A DNA stretch of 64,000 bases, taken from CAG-103 sp963627135 (GTDB lineage Bacteria; Bacillota; Clostridia; Oscillospirales; Oscillospiraceae). Where the stretch lies: contig CAVFZY010000007.1 of the NCBI GenBank assembly GCA_963627135.1, positions 62,001-126,000 on the forward strand, given 5' to 3'. Made by a program: the position numbers and the translations under genes. This document shows, one piece after another, positions 30,917 to 39,452 of this stretch. Each line of letters opens with the position of its first letter. The stretch's first letter is position 1. A model generated the notes under the pieces. It searched no databases. It worked only from the letters and a program-made list of their open reading frames with translations, and had not been told where the DNA came from.

Positions 30917-32023
30917 ATGCACAAACGCTGCATCGCCGGCATCCTGCTGGCGGCACTGCTGGTGTCGCTGTGCGGATGCACGTCCGTGTTTGACAAGGAA
31001 TATCTGTCGGTGCGCCCATATGAAGAGCCGTCGAACCTCCTGACGGATGCCGACACGACGCAGATCCGCAACTATGCGGGTCTCATGCGTGCGCTCAACA
31101 CCATGGCGGCGCAGTACGAGCGCTCGTTTGCTCTGGTCTTCGGCGACTATGACGGCATTATTGCCGACGACCTGACCGCCGCCTGCGAGGAGCTGCGCAC
31201 CGGTACTGCCATCGGCGCGTACTGCATCGAGAGCGTCAGCTATGAGACCGAACAGGTGATTGCCTACTGTGAGGCGAACATCACCATCACCTACAACCGG
31301 TCGGAGAGCGAGGTGCGCTCCATTTACAGCGCCCAGACGCAAAAGAGCATCCTCGACTGCGTAGTCGATGCGCTCGACCGGCAGAAGACGCAGTTCGCCA
31401 TCCAGATCAGTACCAGCACGCTCGAAACGGGCGACATTGCGGCGCTCGTGCGCTCGGCGTGCCTGAACCAGCCGCAGCTCGTCGTGGATTTTCCGGCCAT
31501 CGATGTGACGGTCTACAGCGGGGACAGCAGCCAGAAGATTTTTGGCATCACGCTGCGCTACGGCGCCAGTGCGTCCGCAGTCAATGACCGCCGCACGCAG
31601 CTCGACGGCCGCGTGCGCACGCTCACGTCCACGCTTACGGCGGGCGAGCAGGAGACACCTCTGCAGGCGGCACTCGTTGTCATGCGTGCCTGCGAGCAGC
31701 GGATAACGACCGTGAGCACCGCCTATGACGCGCTTGTAAGCGGCACGGCCGACAGCTGCGGCCTGGCCATGGCCTACAAGGCGGCCTGCGATGCGCTGAA
31801 TATCTCGTGCCAGGTCGTGAGCGGCCGCTTCCAGGGGACGGAGCGCTGCTGGAATGTGGTGCAGGTCGGCGGGAGCTATTATCACCTCGATTTGTCCATG
31901 CAGTCGGAAACGCTGTGGTTGCGCAGCGACGAGAGCATGCAGAGCACCTATCAGTGGGACGCCGAGAGCTGCCCGGCATGCACGGCACAGTCGTTCATCT
32001 GGCGTGAGGGACAGAAACTGTAG
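30917..32023 (+). CDS. Lipoprotein with degenerate transglutaminase-like fold
   Basis: A 368-residue exported lipoprotein: signal peptide with lipobox LVSLCGC (probable lipidated Cys at ~19-21). Residues ~60-230 have no known domain. Residues ~285-350 match the transglutaminase/protease-like fold: SCGLAMAYKAACDALNISC, QVVSGRFQGTERCWNVVQV and GSYYHLDLS. In active relatives this reads GxCxGYA...CDALGI, GxxHAWN and Y-LD. Aligned on CDAL, the catalytic Cys position is Ser here, with a Cys one place later, and the catalytic His position is Arg (ERCWN). Only the Asp is kept. The protein is probably a non-enzymatic binding domain. AAAGGAGCGG precedes ATG 30917. Confidence 0.72.
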   Translation: MHKRCIAGILLAALLVSLCGCTSVFDKEYLSVRPYEEPSNLLTDADTTQIRNYAGLMRALNTMAAQYERSFALVFGDYDGIIADDLTAACEELRTGTAIGAYCIESVSYETEQVIAYCEANITITYNRSESEVRSIYSAQTQKSILDCVVDALDRQKTQFAIQISTSTLETGDIAALVRSACLNQPQLVVDFPAIDVTVYSGDSSQKIFGITLRYGASASAVNDRRTQLDGRVRTLTSTLTAGEQETPLQAALVVMRACEQRITTVSTAYDALVSGTADSCGLAMAYKAACDALNISCQVVSGRFQGTERCWNVVQVGGSYYHLDLSMQSETLWLRSDESMQSTYQWDAESCPACTAQSFIWREGQKL

Positions 32024-32053
32024 CGCCGGATCTGCAAAAAGGACAAAAAAAGC

Positions 32054-32081
32054 TTGACAAGTCGGCTTTTTGTGGTAAAAT
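32054..32081 (+). promoter_or_regulatory. Promoter of tRNA-Gly
   Basis: TTGACA (32054-32059), 16-bp spacer, TAAAAT (32076-32081), 21 bp before the tRNA. Confidence 0.75.
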
Positions 32082-32101
32082 AACGCTTGCATTCACGAAA
32101 T

Positions 32102-32177
32102 GCGGGCATAGCTCATTTGGCAGAGCGCCACCTTGCCAAGGTGGAGGTAGCGAGTTCGAATCTCGTTGCCCGCTCCA
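32102..32177 (+). tRNA. tRNA-Gly (anticodon GCC)
   Basis: Full cloverleaf. Acceptor GCGGGCA pairs with TGCCCGC, the D-loop TAGCTCATTTGGCAGAGC is normal, and anticodon stem CCACC/GGTGG carries loop TTGCCAA (GCC). T-loop GTTCGAATC is present, and the 3' CCA is encoded. A terminator follows. Confidence 0.98.
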
Positions 32178-32193
32178 GATTGAGAACCACACA

Positions 32194-32232
32194 CAGCAAA
32201 AACACCGCACTGCGTGCGGTGTTTTTGCTGTG
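32194..32232 (+). terminator. Intrinsic terminator after tRNA-Gly
   Basis: CAGCAAAAACACCGCAC-TGC-GTGCGGTGTTTTTGCTG, a 17-bp stem with an internal T-tract. Confidence 0.85.
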
Positions 32233-32310
32233 CTTTGCTGTGCTCAGCAGCACGTTTTTGGTCAGATCCGGAGATGGAAAACACGATCGCAGAATAAGGA
32301 GGAACCCTTC

Positions 32311-33708
32311 ATGAACGCAGATGTTGTCATTGTCGGCGCGGGCCCTGCCGGTATCTTCACGGCGCTGGAGCTGCTGCGCCGCGGCACCCCGGAAAAGATC
32401 GTCATGATCGAGCAGGGGCAGGCGATCGAAGACCGCCGCTGCCCGAAGGCCAAGACCGGCCAGTGCATGAACTGCAAGCCGTATTGCCACATCACAACCG
32501 GTTTCTCCGGCGCGGGCGCGTTTTCGGACGGCAAGCTCTCACTGTGCAGCGACGTCGGCGGTGACCTGCCCACGCTCGTCGGCGAGCGGCAGACGCAGGA
32601 GATCATCAACTACGCCGACAGCATTTATCTCGAGTTCGGCGCAGATGAGCACGTCGAGGGCCTCGAGAACACGGAGGAGGTCAAGCGCATCCGCACGCGC
32701 GCCATCCGCGCGGGCCTGCGCCTGGTCGACTGCCCGATCCGCCACCTCGGCACCGAGAAGGCGCACGAGGTCTACCTCGGCATCGAAAACTACCTGCGCG
32801 ACCACGGTGTGGAGATGCTCTTCGGCTGCACGTGCGAGGATGTTATTCTGCGCGACGGGCGCTGCTGCGGCGTTGTGGCGCACGACGGGCATCAGGATTA
32901 TACCATCGAGGCCAAGCACACCGTTATCGCCACCGGCCGCCGCGGCGCCGACTGGCTGGAGAAGGTCTGCCTCGAGCACGGTGTGGAGCACAAGCCCGGC
33001 ACGGTCGACATCGGCGTGCGCGTCGAGGTGCGCAACGAGGTCATGGAATCCGTTAACCGCGTGCTGTATGAGTCCAAGCTCATCGGCTACCCGGCCCCGT
33101 TCAAGAATAAGGTACGCACATTTTGCCAGAATCCCGGCGGCTTCGTGTCGCAGGAGAACTATGACAACGACCTCGCCGTCGTCAACGGCCACGCGTATAA
33201 GGAGCTCAAGTCGCCCAACACGAACGTGGCCATCCTCTGCTCGCACAATTTCTCCGTGCCGTTCAACCAGCCGATCGCCTACGCGCAGAAGGTCGGCGAG
33301 CTGACGAATATGCTCGGCGCGGGCCACATCATGGTGCAGCGCTTCGGTGATATTCTCGACGGCAAGCGCACCTGGCAGAAGGAACTCGTGCAGTCAAACG
33401 TCCGTCCCACGCTGCCGGATGCCGTTGCGGGCGATATCACGTCCGCCATGCCGTACCGCGCCATGCTCAATATCATCAACTTCATCAAGGCCATGGATGA
33501 GGTCGTGCCCGGCTTTGCCGCCTATGAGACGCTGCTGTATTCTCCGGAACTGAAGTTCTACAGCAACCGCATCGCCATGGATGCCGACCTGAACACAAAC
33601 GTGCCCGGCCTGCACTGCCTGGGCGATTCCTCCGGCTGGACACGCGGCCTGATGATGGCCTCGGCCATGGGCGTGCTCATGGGCCGCAAGCTTGCCGGTA
33701 TGCTCTGA
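32311..33708 (+). CDS. FAD-dependent NAD(P)-type oxidoreductase (uncharacterised)
   Basis: A 465-residue flavoprotein. The N-terminal Rossmann motif is VVIVGAGPAGIFTALELL (GxGxxG). It is followed by a Cys-rich insertion CPKAKTGQCMNCKPYC with four cysteines in 16 residues, and SGAGAFSDGKLSL, a signature of this COG2509-type family. A second nucleotide motif is VIATGRRGADW, and the C-terminal FAD motif is VPGLHCLGDSSGWTRGLM. The family is annotated only as FAD-utilising dehydrogenase; substrate is unknown. The four-Cys insertion could bind Fe-S or zinc, which is inference. ATG 32311 follows AAGGAGG; an earlier frame start at 32230 lies in the tRNA terminator. It appears monocistronic. Confidence 0.85.
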   Translation: MNADVVIVGAGPAGIFTALELLRRGTPEKIVMIEQGQAIEDRRCPKAKTGQCMNCKPYCHITTGFSGAGAFSDGKLSLCSDVGGDLPTLVGERQTQEIINYADSIYLEFGADEHVEGLENTEEVKRIRTRAIRAGLRLVDCPIRHLGTEKAHEVYLGIENYLRDHGVEMLFGCTCEDVILRDGRCCGVVAHDGHQDYTIEAKHTVIATGRRGADWLEKVCLEHGVEHKPGTVDIGVRVEVRNEVMESVNRVLYESKLIGYPAPFKNKVRTFCQNPGGFVSQENYDNDLAVVNGHAYKELKSPNTNVAILCSHNFSVPFNQPIAYAQKVGELTNMLGAGHIMVQRFGDILDGKRTWQKELVQSNVRPTLPDAVAGDITSAMPYRAMLNIINFIKAMDEVVPGFAAYETLLYSPELKFYSNRIAMDADLNTNVPGLHCLGDSSGWTRGLMMASAMGVLMGRKLAGML

Positions 33709-33747
33709 GCCGCGGCGGGAAGCTTTGTCAGCTTTTGCACAAAATGC

Positions 33748-33778
33748 TTGACAAATTTCTGCAATCCGGTACTATAAG
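33748..33778 (+). promoter_or_regulatory. Promoter of the iron-type dehydrogenase gene
   Basis: TTGACA (33748-33753) with ACTATAAG around 33771-33778. TATAAG gives a 19-bp spacer and ACTATA gives 17. Confidence 0.55.
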
Positions 33779-33827
33779 AGGGATGGAAAACGGATATATC
33801 CGCCCCAGCGGAGGGAAGGAATCGTTT

Positions 33828-35072
33828 ATGGATGGACTGAAAAAAGCATATTACCGTACCTATCAGCAGGTGTTTGACATTGGCATGCGCTGCCTGCACT
33901 GGCGCAAGCCGATCGTGATCTCCGGCGCCGGCAGCATCCGGCAGGTGCCGGATGTGCTGAGCAAGAGCGGTGTGACGAAGGTCATGGTCGTCACCGGCTC
34001 GCACGTGGTCAAGTCGCTCGGGCCGAAGCTGTTTGCCGCGCTCGAGGACGCCGGTATGCCCTATGAAGTGTTCAGCGCCGTGGAGGCCAACCCCTCGGTG
34101 AACACGGTCGAAAAGATCTGCGCGCAGTACGTGGAGACCGGCTGCAGCGGTTTTGTCGCCCTCGGCGGCGGCAGCCCGATGGACGCGACCAAGGGCGCGG
34201 CCGCCCGCGTCGCCTGCCCGAAAAAGAGCTGCGACGATATGGCCGGCGTCATGCGCGTCGGCAAGACCGTGCCGCCCATCGTTGCCATCCCGACGACGTC
34301 GGGCACCGGCAGCGAGACGACGATCGCCGCCGTCATCACCGACAGCGAGACGCACCACAAGTATGCGCTCATGGACCTCAAGCTCATGCCGCTGTACGCC
34401 ATTCTGGACCCGGAGCTGACCGTCGGCCTGCCGCCGCGCACGACCGCGGCCACCGGCATGGACGCGCTCACGCACGCGATTGAGGCGTACATCAGCTGGA
34501 CGTATAACACAAGGGAGAGCCTGCGCCTCGCCGAAGAGGCCGTCAAGCTCATCTTCGATAACCTTGAGCTGGCGTATCAGTACGGCGAGGATCTCAAGGT
34601 CCGCGAGAACATGATGATCGCCGCCTTCAAGGCCGGCTTTGCGTTCTCCCGCGCGGGTGTGGGCAACGTGCACGCCATCGCTCACACGCTCGGCGGCCTG
34701 TACAACACGCCGCACGGTCTGGCAAATGCGGTCATCCTGCCGATTGTCCTCGAGGACTACGGCGAGGCCGTGTATCCGAAGCTCGCGCGCCTGTGCGAGA
34801 TCGCCGACGTCAAGACCGACGGCACGGATGCTGAGAAGGCGCAGGCCTTCATCGCGGAGATTTATGCCATGAACGAGCGCATGGGCATCCCGAAGGGCTT
34901 TGATTTCATCCAGGAAGAGGATATTCCGCAGATCATCACCTGGGCGCTGGCCGAGGCCAACCCGAACTATCCGGTGCCGGTCGTGTACAACGCCGCGCGC
35001 TGCCGCAAGGTCATCGACACCATTCGCGCCAAGGCTGCGGAGAACCCGCCGGCCGAGGCCGCCAAGGCATAA
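33828..35072 (+). CDS. Iron-containing alcohol dehydrogenase family protein
   Basis: A 414-residue group III (Fe-ADH) oxidoreductase, probably NAD(P)-dependent on a short-chain alcohol or aldehyde. The N-terminal Rossmann part has VVTGSHVVKSLG and the diphosphate loop ALGGGSPMDATKG. PTTSGTGSETT is followed by the C-terminal metal domain with MDALTHAIEAYIS (His), FSRAGVGNVHAIAHTLGGLYNTPHG (three His-rich turns) and a long helical tail ending in Ala-rich sequence. The usual Asp and three His metal ligands appear kept. ATG 33828 follows GGAGGGAAGG. It stands alone between a promoter and a terminator. The physiological substrate cannot be read from the sequence. Confidence 0.9.
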   Translation: MDGLKKAYYRTYQQVFDIGMRCLHWRKPIVISGAGSIRQVPDVLSKSGVTKVMVVTGSHVVKSLGPKLFAALEDAGMPYEVFSAVEANPSVNTVEKICAQYVETGCSGFVALGGGSPMDATKGAAARVACPKKSCDDMAGVMRVGKTVPPIVAIPTTSGTGSETTIAAVITDSETHHKYALMDLKLMPLYAILDPELTVGLPPRTTAATGMDALTHAIEAYISWTYNTRESLRLAEEAVKLIFDNLELAYQYGEDLKVRENMMIAAFKAGFAFSRAGVGNVHAIAHTLGGLYNTPHGLANAVILPIVLEDYGEAVYPKLARLCEIADVKTDGTDAEKAQAFIAEIYAMNERMGIPKGFDFIQEEDIPQIITWALAEANPNYPVPVVYNAARCRKVIDTIRAKAAENPPAEAAKA

Positions 35073-35081
35073 GAACATAGG

Positions 35082-35119
35082 AAAAGCCCGCTTCGCACGG
35101 CTGTGCGAAGCGGGCTTTT
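35082..35119. terminator. Bidirectional terminator between Fe-ADH and PAP2 genes
   Basis: Seventeen-base-pair stem AAAAGCCCGCTTCGCAC with its complement around GGCT, 9 bp past the Fe-ADH stop and 13 bp from the PAP2 stop. Confidence 0.92.
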
Positions 35120-35132
35120 GCGTTCGGCAGGC

Positions 35133-35795
35133 TCATGCGGCCTGCCGTTCTTTTTTGCTCCTGATGCCGCCGTGGAGCACAAAGCGGCAGAAGCGATTGT
35201 CCGGGTGTGCCGATACGATGCGGTAGATCAGAAGCGTGATCGCATAGGCAATCGTGGCGGCAATCAGCCCCGCGATCATCCCGCCGAGCACGTCGGACGG
35301 GTAGTGTGCCATGAGGTAGTTGCGCGCCGCGCCCATCGCCGCCACGAACAGATAGGCCCACCAGCGCGTGGGCTTTTTGCCCGCGAGCACGAGCGCGGTC
35401 ACGCCGGCCATCGCGGCCGTCACGTGGCCGGAGGGGAAGGAATACTCGCTCTCGGCATACGCGCCGGCGGCCTTCCACCAGGTTCGGAAGGGCTCCACCG
35501 TCAGCGGACGCGGCCGGGCGACCAGGTCCTTGAGCCAGAAGTTCGTGATGAGCGCGCCGCAGCACACGGCACCGAACATGCAGATGCCCACCTTGCGCGT
35601 TTTCGGAAACAGCATCAGCACGATGCCGAGCACGAGAAAGAGAATGCCCTTCTCGCCCAGCAGCGTGATGGCCCGGCACAGCGGCGTGAAGAATCCGCCC
35701 GCCGCTCCAGCCAGATTGTGCAGCGCCTGCAAAATGGCGTAGTCATAGCCAGCAAAGGCCGTGTTGAGCCACTGTGCGATCGCAGTCAGTTCCAT
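35133..35795 (-). CDS. PAP2-family membrane phosphatase
   Basis: A 220-residue polytopic phosphatase of the PAP2 superfamily. The three catalytic motifs are complete: KDLVARPRP, YSFPSGHV and ARNYLMAHYPSDVLGG (active-site His in PSGH and the last motif). About six membrane segments are visible, including GILFLVLGIVLMLF and MIAGLIAATIAYAITLLIY. The likely substrate is undecaprenyl pyrophosphate or phosphatidate/phosphatidylglycerol phosphate; these cannot be separated by motif. It runs against the Fe-ADH gene and away from egsA. A BacA-type alternative was excluded by the PSGH motif. Confidence 0.9.
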   Translation of the reverse strand: MELTAIAQWLNTAFAGYDYAILQALHNLAGAAGGFFTPLCRAITLLGEKGILFLVLGIVLMLFPKTRKVGICMFGAVCCGALITNFWLKDLVARPRPLTVEPFRTWWKAAGAYAESEYSFPSGHVTAAMAGVTALVLAGKKPTRWWAYLFVAAMGAARNYLMAHYPSDVLGGMIAGLIAATIAYAITLLIYRIVSAHPDNRFCRFVLHGGIRSKKERQAA

Positions 35796-36097
35796 AGGAA
35801 ATCACCGTCCAGGTACAAAGGATGTCTATAGAAAAGGCGAAAAGATTCGCCAGAATGTAAAATGTATTTAAAATTTTTGTAAAGTGACTTTGCCATCTTA
35901 CACCCCGCGTATGCGTTTTGCAACCGGCAATGCCGGCATGGACCCTTAAAGTTTTGGATAAACGTTTTTCAATGAAAACGAAAATGGAACGTTTTCTGCG
36001 TTTTGGGCGCGATATGCCGCCGTGGGACTTGACTTTGCGGGCAAAAATCAATATGCTGGTAATGATAAATTCATCTTGGAATAGGAGCGATGTTTGC
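35796..36097. other. Intergenic stretch between PAP2 and the G1P dehydrogenase
   Basis: No gene. AT-rich left part next to the PAP2 start, then the promoter described at 36029. An open frame from 35918 into the next gene is a non-conserved upstream extension without a ribosome binding site. Confidence 0.6.
36029..36057 (+). promoter_or_regulatory. Promoter of the G1P dehydrogenase gene
   Basis: TTGACT (36029-36034), 17-bp spacer, TATGCT (36052-36057), 40 bp before ATG 36098. Confidence 0.65.
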
Positions 36098-37339
36098 ATG
36101 ATTCTCGATTGCAGCAAATATGTCGGCCCGTGCCGCTGTGGCCGCGAGCACACACTGGAGACGAAGAAGGTCGTTGTTGAATATAACGCGCTCGACAAGT
36201 TCGACCAGTACATGGACGAGGTCGGTCTGACCGGCAAGCGCGCCGTCATTTACGATACGAATACCTATAACCTCCCGACGCTCAAGCATGTGCGCGCCGA
36301 TCAGGAGATCGTCCTCAACGCCGAGGGCCTGCACTCCGAAAAGGGCATGATCGAGGACATGATGCGCCAGCTTGACCATCCGGACGTCATTGTCGCGGTC
36401 GGCTCCGGCACGATCATGGACTTCGGCCGATACCCGGCCTACCATCTCGGCATCCCGTTCGTCGCGGTGCCGACGCTGGCGAGCTCCGACGGCTTCACGG
36501 CCAATATCTGCTCAATCATCATCGACGGGCAGAAAAAGTCCATCCCCATGCAGGCGGCGGCGCTCGTCGTCTGTGACCTGAACGTCGTCTCCGGCGCGCC
36601 CCTGTGGCTGACCGTGAGCGGCATTTCGGACATTCTGGCCAAGTACATTTCGCTCGCGGATTGGAAGATCGCGCACCTCGTTTCGGGCGAGTATTACTGC
36701 CCGATGGTCGCCGACCTCGCGCAGGAGGCGCTGACCATCATGCGCAAAGCGGCCGATGATATGGCGGCCGGCGGCAAGCCGGACTTCGAGGCCATGACCA
36801 TGGCGCAGATGATCTCCGGCCTGACCATGCAGCTGCTCAACCACTCACGCGCCGCCTCCGGCGCCGAGCACCTGATGGCGCACCTGGTGGAGATGAAGCC
36901 ACCGCGGTTTGAATCCGCGCACGGCATGCACGGCCAGTGCGTCGGCGTGGGCACATACCTGTGCGCCAAGGAGTACCACCGCCTCGCCTCACTCCCGACG
37001 CCGAAGGCCGAGCCCTTCGAGCCGCTGAGCCGCGCGTGGGTGGATGAGAAGTTCGGCCCCCTCGCCGACGGCATCCTAAAGGAGAACGAAAACGACGTGC
37101 TCGGCACGTTCGATGCGCAGAACATCGTCGACCACTGGGACGAGATTCGCGCCATCATCGCCGAGATCCCCTCGGCCGAGGAGCTGGCCGCGCTGTGTGA
37201 GAAGCTCGGCGCGTTCTACAAGCCCGAGCAGATCGGCATTGACCCGGCCCTGTCGGAGGACATGCTCAGCGTTTCGGCGGCCATCCGCAACCGCCTGACG
37301 CTCATCCGCATGCGCCGCGTGCTCGATTTCGGCGAATAA
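36098..37339 (+). CDS. egsA: sn-Glycerol-1-phosphate dehydrogenase (EgsA/AraM-type)
   Basis: A 413-residue Fe-ADH-fold enzyme that should reduce dihydroxyacetone phosphate to sn-glycerol-1-phosphate, the enantiomer used in archaeal lipids and, in Bacillus, in heptaprenylglyceryl phosphate via AraM and PcrB. Visible: VAVGSGTIMDFGRYPAYHLG (nucleotide diphosphate loop), FVAVPTLASSDGFTANICS, the metal Asp in SDILAKYISLADW, and His ligands in SGAEHLMAHLVE and ESAHGMHGQCVGVGTY. N-terminal CRCGREH adds an unusual Cys pair. The start ATG 36098 follows ATAGGAGCG. No pcrB-like prenyltransferase is adjacent, so the fate of the product is open. Confidence 0.86.
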   Translation: MILDCSKYVGPCRCGREHTLETKKVVVEYNALDKFDQYMDEVGLTGKRAVIYDTNTYNLPTLKHVRADQEIVLNAEGLHSEKGMIEDMMRQLDHPDVIVAVGSGTIMDFGRYPAYHLGIPFVAVPTLASSDGFTANICSIIIDGQKKSIPMQAAALVVCDLNVVSGAPLWLTVSGISDILAKYISLADWKIAHLVSGEYYCPMVADLAQEALTIMRKAADDMAAGGKPDFEAMTMAQMISGLTMQLLNHSRAASGAEHLMAHLVEMKPPRFESAHGMHGQCVGVGTYLCAKEYHRLASLPTPKAEPFEPLSRAWVDEKFGPLADGILKENENDVLGTFDAQNIVDHWDEIRAIIAEIPSAEELAALCEKLGAFYKPEQIGIDPALSEDMLSVSAAIRNRLTLIRMRRVLDFGE

Positions 37340-37357
37340 TTGCAGCCGCAGGTATAT

Positions 37358-37386
37358 GCCCGGAAGCCACCGCTTCCGGGCGTTTT
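37358..37386 (+). terminator. Intrinsic terminator after egsA
   Basis: GCCCGGAAGC-CACC-GCTTCCGGGC followed by GTTTTT. Confidence 0.92.
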
Positions 37387-37390
37387 TCGC

Positions 37391-37419
37391 TTGTGAAGCA
37401 GAGTGGATGGTGGTATAAT
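37391..37419 (+). promoter_or_regulatory. Promoter of uvrB
   Basis: TTGTGA (37391-37396), 17-bp spacer, TATAAT (37414-37419), 51 bp before uvrB. No LexA-type SOS box was seen. Confidence 0.65.
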
Positions 37420-37470
37420 ATTTTAATATGATTAATATGATTTTTTGTTTTTGCGAATGGAGACTGTGCC

Positions 37471-39432
37471 ATGCCGGATTTTGAAGTTATTTCGCCCTAT
37501 GCGCCGTCGGGTGACCAGCCCGAGGCGATCGACACGCTCGTGCAGGGGCTGAAAAACGGCATCGACGAGCAGGTGCTGCTCGGCGTGACTGGCTCCGGCA
37601 AGACGTACACGATGGCCAAGGTCATCGAGCGCGTCCAGCGGCCGACGCTCGTGCTCGCGCACAACAAGATCCTCGCGGCGCAGCTGTGCAGCGAATTCAA
37701 GGAGTTTTTCCCGAACAACGCTGTGGAGTATTTTGTCTCCTACTACGACTACTACCAGCCGGAGGCGTACATCCCGCACACGGACACGTTCATCGAAAAG
37801 GACGCCTCCATCAACGATGAGATCGAGCGCCTGCGCCACTCGGCCACATCGAGCCTGTTCGAGCGGCGGGACGTGATCGTCGTCTCGTCCGTGTCGTGCA
37901 TCTACGGCCTCGGCGACCCGATCGACTACGCCAACATGGTCATCTCCCTGCGCACCGGCCAGCAGCGCGACCCGGAGGAACTCATGCGCAAGCTCATCGA
38001 CATCCGCTACGAGCGCAACGACATCGCTTTCGCGCGCAATATGTTCCGCGTCCGCGGCGACACGATCGATATTTTCCCGGCCTATTCCTCTGACCATGCT
38101 GTGCGCGTGGAGTTTTTCGGCGACGAGATCGACCGCATTTCGGACATCAACGTCGTCACCGGCGCGCCCATCCGCACGCTCAGCCACGTGGCGATCTATC
38201 CCGCATCGCACTACGTCACGACGCATGAGAAGATGGAGCGCGCCGTCGGCGAGATTCGCGCCGAGTGTGACGCGCGCGTGAAAACGTTCGAGCAGCAGGG
38301 CAAGCTTCTCGAGGCGCAGCGCATCCGCCAGCGCACGGACTATGACATTGAAATGATGCAGGAGCTCGGCTACTGCTCCGGCATCGAGAACTATTCGCGC
38401 ATCATCAGCGGCCGCGCTCCCGGCAGTGCGCCGATGACGCTGCTGGACTATTTTCCGAAGGATTTTCTGCTCTTTGTCGACGAGAGCCACGTCACGTTGC
38501 CGCAGGTGCGCGCCATGTACCGCGGCGACCGCGCGCGCAAGGACTCGCTCGTTGAGTACGGTTTCCGCCTGCCGAGCGCGTATGATAACCGCCCGCTGAA
38601 GTTCGAGGAGTTCGAGCAGCGGGTGAATCAGGTCATCTACGTCTCGGCCACGCCGGGCGACTATGAGCGCGAGCACGCGGGCCAGATCGCCGAGCAGATC
38701 ATCCGTCCGACCGGCCTGCTCGACCCGCAGATCTTCGTGCGGCCCATCGAGGGGCAGATCGACGACCTCATCGGCGAGATCAACGCGCGCATCGCCAAAA
38801 ACGAGCGTACGCTCGTGACCACGCTCACGAAGAAGATGGCTGAGGACCTCTCGGCCTACCTCACGAACGCGGGCATCCGCTGCCGCTATCTGCACCACGA
38901 CATCGGCGCCATCGAGCGTATGGAGATCATCCGCGACCTGCGCACCGGCGCGTTTGACGTGCTCGTCGGCATCAACCTCCTGCGCGAGGGCCTTGACCTG
39001 CCGGAGGTGTCGCTCGTGGCGATCCTCGATGCGGACAAGGAGGGCTTCCTGCGCAGCGAGACGAGCCTCATTCAGACGATCGGCCGCGCGGCGCGCAACG
39101 CCGAGGGCACGGTCATCATGTACGCCGATAAGGAGACGGCCGCCATGCACGCGGCCATCATGGAGACGAACCGCCGCCGCGCCAAGCAGGCGGCCTACAA
39201 CCAGGTGCACGGCATCGTGCCGAAGACGATCGTCAAGAGCGTGCGCGAGCTGCTCGAAATTTCGAGTGACGTCGAGGTGCCCAAGCGAGCCGACGGCGTG
39301 AAGATGACGGAGGCCGAGCGCCGGGCCGAGATCGCGCGGCTCGAGGCCCAGATGAAGAAGGCGGCCGAAATGCTCGAGTACGAATACGCCGCCGTGCTGC
39401 GCGACCGGCTCATTGAACTGCGCGGCCAGTGA
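37471..39432 (+). CDS. uvrB: UvrB, excinuclease ABC subunit B
   Basis: A 653-residue damage-verifying helicase-like subunit of nucleotide excision repair. Walker A is GVTGSGKTYTMAKV (~residues 35-48). The damage-probing beta-hairpin is YYDYYQPEAYIPHTD, the DEAD-like box is LFVDESHVTLPQ, and motif VI is QTIGRAARNAEG. A C-terminal UVR domain that binds UvrC is visible (ARLEAQMKKAAEMLEYEYAA). The length is standard. uvrA and uvrC are not adjacent. polA follows after 20 bp and probably shares the transcript, placing the repair polymerase behind the incision complex. Confidence 0.97.
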   Translation: MPDFEVISPYAPSGDQPEAIDTLVQGLKNGIDEQVLLGVTGSGKTYTMAKVIERVQRPTLVLAHNKILAAQLCSEFKEFFPNNAVEYFVSYYDYYQPEAYIPHTDTFIEKDASINDEIERLRHSATSSLFERRDVIVVSSVSCIYGLGDPIDYANMVISLRTGQQRDPEELMRKLIDIRYERNDIAFARNMFRVRGDTIDIFPAYSSDHAVRVEFFGDEIDRISDINVVTGAPIRTLSHVAIYPASHYVTTHEKMERAVGEIRAECDARVKTFEQQGKLLEAQRIRQRTDYDIEMMQELGYCSGIENYSRIISGRAPGSAPMTLLDYFPKDFLLFVDESHVTLPQVRAMYRGDRARKDSLVEYGFRLPSAYDNRPLKFEEFEQRVNQVIYVSATPGDYEREHAGQIAEQIIRPTGLLDPQIFVRPIEGQIDDLIGEINARIAKNERTLVTTLTKKMAEDLSAYLTNAGIRCRYLHHDIGAIERMEIIRDLRTGAFDVLVGINLLREGLDLPEVSLVAILDADKEGFLRSETSLIQTIGRAARNAEGTVIMYADKETAAMHAAIMETNRRRAKQAAYNQVHGIVPKTIVKSVRELLEISSDVEVPKRADGVKMTEAERRAEIARLEAQMKKAAEMLEYEYAAVLRDRLIELRGQ

Positions 39433-39452
39433 CGCGCAAGGAGGATACCCGA

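Noticed and set aside
32093..32490. Minus-strand ORFs with NLERATRFELATSTLARW-like sequence
   Set aside because: Antisense reading of tRNA-Gly, again a common artefact; overlaps the real oxidoreductase gene.
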